Source: Deltaproteobacteria bacterium
GTDB lineage: Bacteria; Desulfobacterota; UBA8473
Direction: 5' to 3'
Length of the DNA: 5,418 nucleotides
Assembly (NCBI GenBank): GCA_030621455.1
Contig: JAUXHQ010000154.1
Location: 1 to 5,418, forward strand
Below, one piece after another: positions 1-5,418 of this stretch. The position numbers and the translations under genes were made by a program. How positions within the stretch are numbered: position 1 is the first letter of the stretch; every line of letters begins with the position of its first letter. The notes under the pieces were generated by a model. It worked only from the letters and a program-made list of their open reading frames with translations. It had not been told where the DNA came from and searched no databases.

Positions 1-167
1 CGTAGATCTGAAGCGGCTCCAATGTCAAGGACAGGGGACTTTGAGTGGAGCAGTTACGAAGCGAGGTCTGTTAAAGCGGATAATTAGTGTGCATATGCGT
101 TTTAAAGTTGTTTATCATGACACAGTCCGGTTTTCGGTATCCTAAATCTGAATGAGGAGAAAAACAT
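1..167. other. Leader upstream of assA, content uncertain
   Basis: No gene can be firmly called here. Frame 1 is open from the left edge to a TAG at 85-87 (28 codons) and frame 2 is open from 2 to a TAA at 143-145. Either could be the tail of a gene lying to the left, but neither translation resembles a family I know, including the Cys-rich small subunits that often precede the catalytic subunit in such operons. The AT-rich part from 71 to 150 contains a GATAAT box at 79-84 and a perfect GCATATGC palindrome at 91-98. I found no convincing paired -35/-10 boxes or sigma-54 element, so the assA promoter is not placed. Confidence 0.4.
154..159 (+). promoter_or_regulatory. Ribosome binding site of assA
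   Basis: GAGGAG lies 8 bases before the ATG at 168. It is a good Shine-Dalgarno match in an A-rich context and supports the chosen start; no better in-frame start with a binding site is seen. Confidence 0.8.
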
Positions 168-2669
168 ATGGCAACAGCGGACACTACTAAAGTAGATGAT
201 ACGATTGGAGAACTCAAGGAGAAACAGCAATGGTGGTGGGTGGCAGAGAAGACACGCTCTAAACGTCTTGATTATTTGCGAAAGGCTGTCTGGAAGAAGG
301 GCGGCATTGGCGGGCTCTATGCCCCCGGGGTGAAGATCGATCTTAGCTTACCCACGCTCTTTACCGATGAATGGAAGGAGAACGAGGGTGAGGCCATCGC
401 GGTTCGTAAAGCCCGCGCATTAGCAAATGTCCTGGAGAACGTGCCCATCTTTATCACTGACCACGCACAACTTGTAGGCTACTGTGGAAGTGCTCCCCAC
501 GAGATGGTCCACTATTGGCAGGGGGCAAGTATGATTAATGAGGAGGCCTACAACGAACAAGGGATCATCCCGGAACCGGAAGAAGAATCTTTGAAAATAA
601 TGGCTGAGCTGAATGATTATTGGGGCGGTCATACTGCCTTGGACGGACTGGCAAAGATACTGGACCCGGAAGATGCCGTGAAATATATGAGCGGCGCGAT
701 CGCAATAGGGGTGCCCTCATCTTCCGTCACCTATTCAACTAAGGACTGGGGCTTTATCTTTAAGGGTTTTGATGCGATTCTTGATGAGATAGACCAACTC
801 ATGGAGGAAACCGAGGAGAAGCTTCAGGGCAACCCGTCGCCTGAGTTACTGTCACTATATGAGAAACTGCCGATGTGGGAGGCCATGCAGACAGTACTAG
901 AGGCAATGATTACCTATGCAAATCGATATGCAAGGCTGGCCAGGATAGTGGCCGAGGCATTTGAAAGCGATCCGCAGCGTAAAGAGGAATTACTGCGTAT
1001 TGCCGAGGTATGTGACCATGTCCCTGCAAAACCTCCCAGGAATCTTCAAGAGTCATTACAGTTTGATCACTTCATTCAGGTGTTGATGAGGTACGAGACA
1101 TTTGAGGCGGCAATGCCCCATCGTCCCGACTATGTGCACGGACCGTATTATGATAAGGATGTAAATATAGAAAAGAGGTTAACAAAAGAAGAGGCTATCG
1201 AACTGGTTGGCGAGCATATGATACGTACACATGAGATAGGTGTCTTTCAACCGCGATGGATCAGGGAAGGCGCCCAAGGCATTGTCGGCACGTGGGTGTG
1301 GACACTCGGCGGGGTCAACCCGGACGGCTCCGATGCATGCAATGACCTGACCCTGGCTTACCTTCAGGCCGCCCGGCATGTTCGGGTCTCCAACCCTACG
1401 TTTGGCTTCAGGTACCACCCCAATGTCAAGGACGAGGTGCTTAGGGAATGCTTTGAGTGTATCAGGCATGGGCTTGGGTACCCCTCTATGCGGAATGATT
1501 CGGTCCTGATCCCGAACGCCATGTACTGGCACGGGCACCCGCTGAAGGAGGCAAGGCAATGGGTCCATCAGGCATGCATGTCACCCTGCCCCCCTACCAA
1601 ATACGGGTCTCAGCCCTTCCGGATGGCGGCAGGGAGTGCGAATTGTGCGAAATTTATAGAGTATGCACTCAATAACGGTTACGATCATGTCGTTAATATG
1701 CAGATGGGGCCAAAGACCGGAGATCCGAGGGACTTCGAGAGCTTCGAGAAACTGTTCCAGGCCTGGGTGAAGCAGATGGAATGGCTGTTGAACCTCCTCA
1801 TACGTACAACCAACCTGGGTAGAACCAAAGATCCGGAGATGTATTCGAGGCCCGCACTCTCGGCAATATACGAACGTGCTGTAGAGAGCGGCACTGATGC
1901 ATGTTCTACTCACAACGGCGAGCGTGGTAACGCATGGACCACAGGGTTCACATGGGTTGAGAACGTAGACAGCCTCGCTGCAATCAAGAAACTTGTCTAT
2001 GACGAAAAGAAATACACGATGGATGAGCTTCTGGATGCCTTAAAGACAAACTGGGAAAACCGTGAAGAGATGCGGCTTGACTTTGTGCGAAATGCGCCCA
2101 AATGGGGGAATGACGATGACTACGTGGACGAGATTATGGTGCGCTGTCTGCGAGAGGTCGCAAGACACTCAAAGGAGATGAAGTGCCCGGCTGGAAACAA
2201 CTGGCCACTACTCCCGGAGAATGTAAGCTACAATATCCTCTTTGCAAATGTAGTGGGTGCCCTTCCCAATGGCCGCAGGCTGGGTGATGCCCTCTATGAT
2301 GGCGGGATATCACCGGGTCCCGGTCTCGACAAGAAGGGACCAACCGCGGTTCTCAAATCTTGCGCCAAGATCGACCACGTAAGCGATATTAGGGCGTCAT
2401 TATTGAATCAGCGGCTCTCGCCAACACAGCTGGCAGGCGAAAAAGGTTATCAACTGTGGAAGGCCTACATGAAGACTTGGGCGGATTTGGGCATGGATCA
2501 TGTCCAGTTCAATATGGTCGATGATTCCACACTAAGGGCAGCTCAGAGAGACCCAGAGAAGTATCAGGAGGTGATAGTCCGGGTGGCCGGTTACAGCGCA
2601 CATTTTGTGGATATCAGCCGCAAGACTCAGGACAACATCATCCAGCGGACCGTTCAGGGGCTGGGATAA
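168..2669 (+). CDS. assA: Alkylsuccinate synthase catalytic subunit (glycyl radical enzyme)
   Basis: This 833-residue protein is a glycyl radical enzyme of the fumarate-adding group. Near the C-terminus it has RVAGYSAHF, with the radical-bearing glycine at residue 808. The thiyl-radical cysteine is Cys470 in HQACMSPCP. Their spacing of 338 residues matches my recollection of benzylsuccinate synthase (Cys493, Gly829), and Arg485, 15 residues after the cysteine, matches the fumarate-binding Arg508 there. Typical branch features are the N-terminal WWW stretch (residues 22-24) and the NCAKFIEYAL segment after the active site. The expected cytoplasmic, oxygen-sensitive reaction is addition of the subterminal carbon of an n-alkane to fumarate, giving a (1-methylalkyl)succinate. 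It needs a radical-SAM activase and usually small iron-sulfur subunits, none of which is seen here. The length is close to the family norm, with no frameshift. The alkane rather than toluene assignment rests on overall resemblance to AssA/MasD and on the neighbouring mutase; other arylalkylsuccinate synthases remain possible. Confidence 0.85.
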   Translation: MATADTTKVDDTIGELKEKQQWWWVAEKTRSKRLDYLRKAVWKKGGIGGLYAPGVKIDLSLPTLFTDEWKENEGEAIAVRKARALANVLENVPIFITDHAQLVGYCGSAPHEMVHYWQGASMINEEAYNEQGIIPEPEEESLKIMAELNDYWGGHTALDGLAKILDPEDAVKYMSGAIAIGVPSSSVTYSTKDWGFIFKGFDAILDEIDQLMEETEEKLQGNPSPELLSLYEKLPMWEAMQTVLEAMITYANRYARLARIVAEAFESDPQRKEELLRIAEVCDHVPAKPPRNLQESLQFDHFIQVLMRYETFEAAMPHRPDYVHGPYYDKDVNIEKRLTKEEAIELVGEHMIRTHEIGVFQPRWIREGAQGIVGTWVWTLGGVNPDGSDACNDLTLAYLQAARHVRVSNPTFGFRYHPNVKDEVLRECFECIRHGLGYPSMRNDSVLIPNAMYWHGHPLKEARQWVHQACMSPCPPTKYGSQPFRMAAGSANCAKFIEYALNNGYDHVVNMQMGPKTGDPRDFESFEKLFQAWVKQMEWLLNLLIRTTNLGRTKDPEMYSRPALSAIYERAVESGTDACSTHNGERGNAWTTGFTWVENVDSLAAIKKLVYDEKKYTMDELLDALKTNWENREEMRLDFVRNAPKWGNDDDYVDEIMVRCLREVARHSKEMKCPAGNNWPLLPENVSYNILFANVVGALPNGRRLGDALYDGGISPGPGLDKKGPTAVLKSCAKIDHVSDIRASLLNQRLSPTQLAGEKGYQLWKAYMKTWADLGMDHVQFNMVDDSTLRAAQRDPEKYQEVIVRVAGYSAHFVDISRKTQDNIIQRTVQGLG

Positions 2670-2678
2670 CTTAATACA

Positions 2679-2714
2679 GGCAGGCATAAGGGGCCATATG
2701 CCCCGGCGCCTGCC
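2679..2714 (+). other. Nested GC-rich hairpin just after assA
   Basis: GGCAGGC (2679-2685) pairs with GCCTGCC (2708-2714). Inside it, GGGGC (2690-2694) pairs with GCCCC (2700-2704) around a CATAT loop. It starts 10 bases after the assA stop. There is no T-run directly behind it, so it may protect the mRNA 3' end or act with the next hairpin rather than terminate alone. Confidence 0.6.
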
Positions 2715-2725
2715 GCCACTCATGA

Positions 2726-2767
2726 CCCCGACCTCTGTAGGGAGGTCGGGGGAGTTCCCTTCTTGTT
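2726..2767 (+). terminator. Probable intrinsic terminator of assA
   Basis: A perfect 10-bp stem, CCCCGACCTC (2726-2735) with GAGGTCGGGG (2742-2751), closes a 6-base loop and is followed by an interrupted T-rich stretch ending in TTCTTGTTT. It lies 57 bases after the assA stop and before the converging mutase operon. The T-tract is imperfect. In the opposite direction no T-run follows the stem, so it is less likely to terminate the mutase operon. Confidence 0.6.
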
Positions 2768-2832
2768 TCATTTACACTCAATACCTCTTTGCCATTGGTC
2801 TTTGTTCTCCGGGAAAGCCTATTCCTTCCTTC

Positions 2833-3246
2833 CTATTTTTTTCGTTTCTCAACCTCAACTGACACATAATCAACCATGTCTGCCAGAGGGACCCCAGGCA
2901 AAAACACCTCGGCAACACCTAATTCCTTCATCTCCGGAATTTCATCATCATAAATAATACCGCCCGCTATGACCAAAACATGATCCAAGTCTTTTTCCTT
3001 TATTCGAGCCATTATTTTTTTCATCGTTTGCATATGGCCACCACATAAAAAGCTTAGTCCTAAAACATCGGCATCCTCTTGGATTACTGCTTTTATCACT
3101 TCTTCTACTCTCCTGCCTGCACCTAAATAGACGACCTCCATGCCGGCATCACGCAATGCTCTGGTTACCGCCTCAATCCCCCGATAATGGCCGTCAGTGC
3201 CAATCTTACCTGTTATCACCTTTGTCTTTTCATTGCTCATACTCAT
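2833..3246 (-). CDS. B12-binding subunit of acyl-CoA mutase
   Basis: This is a stand-alone cobalamin-binding domain of about 137 residues, the size of the small subunits of isobutyryl- and 2-hydroxyisobutyryl-CoA mutases. It carries the full base-off/His-on B12 signature. DGHYRG (residues 18-23) is the DxHxxG motif with His20 as lower axial cobalt ligand; SFL (65-67) precedes CGGH; and AGGIIYDDE contains the GG pair (95-96). It should fold as a Rossmann-like domain, hold adenosylcobalamin and pair with the catalytic subunit encoded just upstream. The most upstream start is a TTG at 3261, one codon after the large-subunit stop, but it lacks a spaced ribosome binding site. ATG at 3246 or 3240 sits behind TAAGGGGG and is preferred. 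The tight spacing implies co-transcription and probable translational coupling with the large subunit. Function as an alkylsuccinyl-CoA mutase subunit is inferred from context. Confidence 0.9.
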   Translation of the reverse strand: MSMSNEKTKVITGKIGTDGHYRGIEAVTRALRDAGMEVVYLGAGRRVEEVIKAVIQEDADVLGLSFLCGGHMQTMKKIMARIKEKDLDHVLVIAGGIIYDDEIPEMKELGVAEVFLPGVPLADMVDYVSVEVEKRKK

Positions 3247-3249
3247 CGG

Positions 3250-3257
3250 CCCCCTTA
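3250..3257 (-). promoter_or_regulatory. Ribosome binding site deciding the small-subunit start
   Basis: On the minus strand TAAGGGGG matches the full anti-Shine-Dalgarno sequence with one G-U wobble. It lies 3 bases before the ATG at 3246 and 9 bases before the ATG at 3240, and downstream of the TTG at 3261. It therefore favours one of the ATG starts, without deciding which. Confidence 0.6.
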
Positions 3258-3264
3258 TCAACCT

Positions 3265-4935
3265 TTAAAAAGGATATTCTCTCTCTCCAGCCCAATCATA
3301 TTCTAATCCATCAACCATTCTTAATACCCCTCTTATCTCAGCAAAAGTGGCGTCAGCTTCCAAGGCTTCAAACACGGACGGAACTAAATTATCTTTGGTC
3401 TTCTCTGCCGTAGTGTATAAATTATCTAATGTCCGCTTGACTTTTTCTCTGTCCCGTTTTGTGTCTCTCCATTCTAAATATTCAGCGAGATAAGGGTCGA
3501 CGTCTTTAGATGTGTCAGGTGTATACCTTTTGGGTTTGAAATCTTCTTCAGGTGGAATGGTGAAACGGTTAACACCGATAACCGGCCTTTCCCCACTTTC
3601 TATCTTCCCTTGTCGCGCTATCTGACTCTTTTCGAGTTCATTCTTCACCCAACCCGTCCGCATTGCCTCTAACCAACCACCGAGTTTTTCAATCTTGTCA
3701 ACCTCCGCTTCAATCCTTTGGGCCATTTCATGCGTCAATGACTCTACATAATACGAACCTGCCAATGGATCAACCACCCTTGGCACACCTGACTCATACC
3801 TTACGATCTGCTGTGTCCTTACGGCAAGGGTTGCTGCATCTTCCGAGGGGGTTGCCCATGCCTCATCATATGATGGGACCTGGATGCCCAAAGCGCCACC
3901 AAGAACACCAGCCAGGCAACTCAAACTCCCCCTCATAAGGTTGACCAGGGGTTGCTGACGTGTAAAGCTTGACCCCGCAACGTTGGCATGAAATCTCAGG
4001 CACAATGCATTTGGATCGGTAATGCCGAAGTCCCGCTGTAATGTCTCCGCCCAAACCTTCCTCGCTGCTCTGAATTTTGCTATTTCCTCAAAGAAATCCT
4101 GTTCTACACTCAATACCGGCATGAACTTTGGGGCAGCAACATTTGCATCAATCCCCCTTTTTATCATCTCGCGGAGCGTATCATTACGAATGGCAATGGA
4201 ATATGCAATCTCCTGAACAGCATCACTGAACGCCTCGCGGATATCATAGCCACTACTATACCACCCGTTCCACTTGAATAGATTTCGGCAAGCATATTCC
4301 AGAAAGTCGTTTGACCATCGGAATATGGTCGAGGTACGGCCATGAACAAATGTTATTTGTTCCAGGTCAGGAACACAGGTGTTAAATAAATAGAAATGTG
4401 GGATAAGAGCTAATCCCCTCAATTTCCCTATATCGAAGCCATGCTTCATGGCAGTCAACACATACGCTTGGGAAAGATCCGGCGTAGCCGGGGCGGAAGA
4501 GAAGCTGAGTGCCTCTAAAGGGAGACCCTTAAGCATTTCCTCTACATCCTTGAAGGAGTGCAGGCAAGTCCCACATACCCCAAGATGACCATCGGCAGCT
4601 TCTTGATCCGGCTCAAGCCCATAGAATGTAGGGTTATCCAACTCACACTCTATGGCTGTCATCCCCTGCTCTATTAGGTATCGTAACCGCTCGTTATACG
4701 CCTTCGGTGTGGATAAGCCGGTAATGTTCCTGATATTCCATAATTTACCCCGATACATCAAAGGGTGATGCCCACGAACAAATGGATATTGTCCCGGAAG
4801 ACCTACATCCTTTTCAGTATTTATATGGGCAATATCTTCCGAAGTATATACCTCCTTCACCGGAATGCCGGAGGCAGTAGTATCCTCTGTGGACTTTTCG
4901 CGATACATATCGGTAATCTCTTTACTGCTAACCAT
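3265..4935 (-). CDS. B12-dependent acyl-CoA mutase, catalytic subunit (alkylsuccinyl-CoA mutase candidate)
   Basis: This 556-residue protein is the TIM-barrel catalytic subunit of a methylmalonyl-CoA-mutase-type enzyme without its own B12 domain, as in the split isobutyryl- and 2-hydroxyisobutyryl-CoA mutases. Seen in order are YTSEDI (30-35), the N-terminal YPFVRG (50-55), WNIRNITGLST (66-76), SGYDIREAF (228-236), RFHANVAGSS, SYDEAWATPSEDA, RTQQIVRYESG, VDPLAGSYYVE and RPVIGVNRF. In this pathway it would convert (1-methylalkyl)succinyl-CoA to a (2-methylalkyl)malonyl-CoA by radical rearrangement with adenosylcobalamin. The active site is unusual: Ile71 aligns with Tyr89 of the Propionibacterium enzyme, Asp231 with His244, and the GTIQNDILKE segment with its Gln197 is replaced by unrelated sequence around 174-191. 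Tyr243 is kept as Tyr230. The start has a strong ribosome binding site. The mutase family is certain; the substrate is inferred from the neighbouring assA and the altered pocket. Confidence 0.88.
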   Translation of the reverse strand: MVSSKEITDMYREKSTEDTTASGIPVKEVYTSEDIAHINTEKDVGLPGQYPFVRGHHPLMYRGKLWNIRNITGLSTPKAYNERLRYLIEQGMTAIECELDNPTFYGLEPDQEAADGHLGVCGTCLHSFKDVEEMLKGLPLEALSFSSAPATPDLSQAYVLTAMKHGFDIGKLRGLALIPHFYLFNTCVPDLEQITFVHGRTSTIFRWSNDFLEYACRNLFKWNGWYSSGYDIREAFSDAVQEIAYSIAIRNDTLREMIKRGIDANVAAPKFMPVLSVEQDFFEEIAKFRAARKVWAETLQRDFGITDPNALCLRFHANVAGSSFTRQQPLVNLMRGSLSCLAGVLGGALGIQVPSYDEAWATPSEDAATLAVRTQQIVRYESGVPRVVDPLAGSYYVESLTHEMAQRIEAEVDKIEKLGGWLEAMRTGWVKNELEKSQIARQGKIESGERPVIGVNRFTIPPEEDFKPKRYTPDTSKDVDPYLAEYLEWRDTKRDREKVKRTLDNLYTTAEKTKDNLVPSVFEALEADATFAEIRGVLRMVDGLEYDWAGEREYPF

Positions 4936-4939
4936 AAGA

Positions 4940-4947
4940 CCTCCTTT
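4940..4947 (-). promoter_or_regulatory. Strong ribosome binding site of the mutase large subunit
   Basis: AAAGGAGG on the minus strand lies 4 bases before the ATG at 4935, a near-perfect Shine-Dalgarno sequence that fixes this start. Confidence 0.85.
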
Positions 4948-5068
4948 GATAATTGAAGATGAATGTTAAATTTCTACTCACTAATCAGACGAACCGACAT
5001 CTTAACATCGAACGTTCTGAATACGTACATCCCAAAATTCACGTCGTCGCTCACAAGAGCACCCCACT

Positions 5069-5131
5069 CCGTTTAGGTATTGTAAACCTCCCCGGAGTTG
5101 TTGAGAAGTTACAATTAACCATTCTAAACGG
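5069..5131. repeat. Long imperfect inverted repeat upstream of the mutase operon
   Basis: Outer arms CCGTTTAG (5069-5076) and CTAAACGG (5124-5131) are perfectly complementary, as are inner arms ATTGTAA (5079-5085) and TTACAAT (5109-5115). Together they give 15 paired bases with a 2-by-8 internal loop and a 23-base centre that itself holds a small CTCC/GGAG pairing. It could be an operator with two half-sites, a leader RNA structure or a small mobile-element remnant. Confidence 0.65.
5079..5107 (-). promoter_or_regulatory. Possible sigma-70 promoter of the mutase operon
   Basis: On the minus strand TTCTCA (5107-5102, 4 of 6 to consensus) and TACAAT (5084-5079, 5 of 6) are separated by 17 bases. 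Transcription would start about 135 bases before the mutase start codon. It lies inside the inverted repeat at 5069-5131, so a regulator bound there could control it. Found by eye only. Confidence 0.3.
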
Positions 5132-5185
5132 TCGTATTATTATTGAATATTTCATCAGATAATAGTGATATCCTTAACATACCCG

Positions 5186-5205
5186 AAAGGTTCAAGTCAA
5201 CCTTT
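5186..5205. repeat. Short perfect hairpin before the intron
   Basis: AAAGGTT (5186-5192) pairs with AACCTTT (5199-5205) around a CAAGTC loop. It is AT-rich and weak as a terminator, and lies 25 bases before the proposed intron boundary. Confidence 0.45.
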
Positions 5206-5230
5206 TATCCACCTATAAAACCATGAAGTT

Positions 5231-5418
5231 GTGTGCCGGGCATGGCCCGGCTGCTAAATGGTGATGCCTGACATTACGACACAGGTGTTGGGCAAAGTCC
5301 AGACCCAGCTTGACGGAGGCGAAGGGTAGTCTAAGTCAAGGGTGTTCACAGCAAAGTGCGCCTGAAGGAAGCCGGAGGCAAAAGCGCGGGTCGACCTGTC
5401 TGCGTGCGAACGCACAGG
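5231..5418 (+). mobile_element. 5' end of a group II intron (partial)
   Basis: The sequence changes abruptly from AT-rich intergenic DNA to GC-richer, densely folded sequence beginning GTGTG, the group II intron 5' consensus (GUGYG). It is followed at once by a perfect stem GCCGGGC-ATG-GCCCGGC (5234-5250). Further stems are CTTGAC with GTCAAG, GCGC with GCGC around GAAGGAAGCCGG and GGCAAA stretches, and a terminal hairpin (5395-5418) with stem TGCGT/ACGCA and a GCGA (GNRA) tetraloop. This fits domain I of a bacterial group II intron in the plus orientation. Its reverse-transcriptase gene, catalytic domain V and 3' end would lie beyond the right edge, so class and completeness cannot be judged. 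No open frame of note is present. The call rests on the boundary consensus, the folding and resemblance to remembered introns, not on a covariance search. Confidence 0.65.

Larger units (their letters stand above)
4936..5230. other. Intergenic region between mutase operon and intron
   Basis: This 295-bp, fairly AT-rich stretch contains no gene I can support. A 69-codon open frame on the plus strand starts at a TTG at 4953, has no ribosome binding site and resembles nothing known. Apart from the ribosome binding site, promoter candidate and inverted repeats listed separately, it has a perfect GAACGTTC palindrome at 5010-5017 and a small GCTC-ACAA-GAGC hairpin at 5049-5060. I looked for a cobalamin riboswitch on the minus strand, plausible for a B12 enzyme, and saw no B12-box-like sequence. 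Confidence 0.6.

Noticed and set aside
1179..1913. Long minus-strand open frames inside assA
   Set aside because: They lie wholly opposite a highly conserved enzyme gene and encode no recognisable protein.
168..2669. Pyruvate formate-lyase or glycerol/diol dehydratase assignment
   Set aside because: The ACMSPCP active site and the RVAGYSAHF glycyl loop, together with the overall sequence, fit the fumarate-adding branch rather than PFL (paired Cys-Cys) or the dehydratases (GCVE-type).
2605..2957. Overlapping plus-strand open frames across the assA 3' end and the convergent gap
   Set aside because: They overlap the well-supported assA and B12-subunit genes, run through the hairpins and have low-complexity translations; they are frame shadows.
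3663..4349. Open frames on both strands within the mutase gene
   Set aside because: They are shadows of the conserved mutase reading frame and have no supporting motif or ribosome binding site.
4953..5162. 69-codon plus-strand open frame upstream of the mutase operon
   Set aside because: It starts at TTG without a ribosome binding site, spans the inverted repeat and promoter region, and its translation shows no domain or family resemblance.
4936..5230. Cobalamin riboswitch upstream of the B12 mutase
   Set aside because: No B12-box-like sequence or typical multi-stem arrangement was seen on the minus strand; the inverted repeat does not match that class.
5186..5230. Insertion of the intron at a terminator, as in group IIC introns
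   Set aside because: The AT-rich hairpin is 25 bases from the boundary and is a weak terminator, whereas IIC introns insert within a few bases of a strong stem.

Overview
The window holds the core of an anaerobic n-alkane activation and carbon-skeleton rearrangement module. It suggests an anaerobic alkane-degrading bacterium, most plausibly a Desulfobacterota-type sulfate reducer or a Syntrophaceae/Smithella-like syntroph. This rests on the enzyme set only; the sequence has no phylogenetic marker, so the taxon is an inference.

Layout: positions 1-167 are a leader of uncertain content, with an open frame ending at 87 that could be the tail of an upstream gene. Positions 168-2669 (+) encode an 833-residue glycyl radical enzyme of the fumarate-adding (benzylsuccinate/alkylsuccinate synthase) branch, called here as the catalytic subunit AssA. 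It is followed by two strong GC-rich hairpins, the second a probable terminator. Converging on it from the other strand is a two-gene operon: a 556-residue radical-B12 mutase catalytic subunit (4935-3265, -) and a separate B12-binding subunit of about 137 residues (3246-2833, -). The 295 bp upstream of the mutase hold a strong ribosome binding site, a possible sigma-70 promoter and a long imperfect inverted repeat. From about 5231 to the right edge the sequence looks like the 5' end of a group II intron, cut by the window border.

How the genes fit together: AssA would add an n-alkane to fumarate, giving a (1-methylalkyl)succinate. After CoA activation (enzyme not in the window), a B12-dependent mutase is needed to rearrange the succinyl skeleton to a malonyl skeleton before decarboxylation and beta-oxidation. 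A mutase beside AssA fits this step. It also argues for alkane rather than toluene as substrate, because benzylsuccinyl-CoA is beta-oxidised without a mutase. The radical-SAM activase, the small Ass subunits, the CoA ligase and the mutase chaperone are not in the window.

The most unusual feature is the mutase catalytic subunit. Its fold and C-terminal half look canonical, but several residues that shape the substrate site in methylmalonyl-CoA mutase are changed, including an Asp in place of the active-site His of the SGYH motif. This suggests a specialised mutase subclass for bulky alkylsuccinyl-CoA esters.
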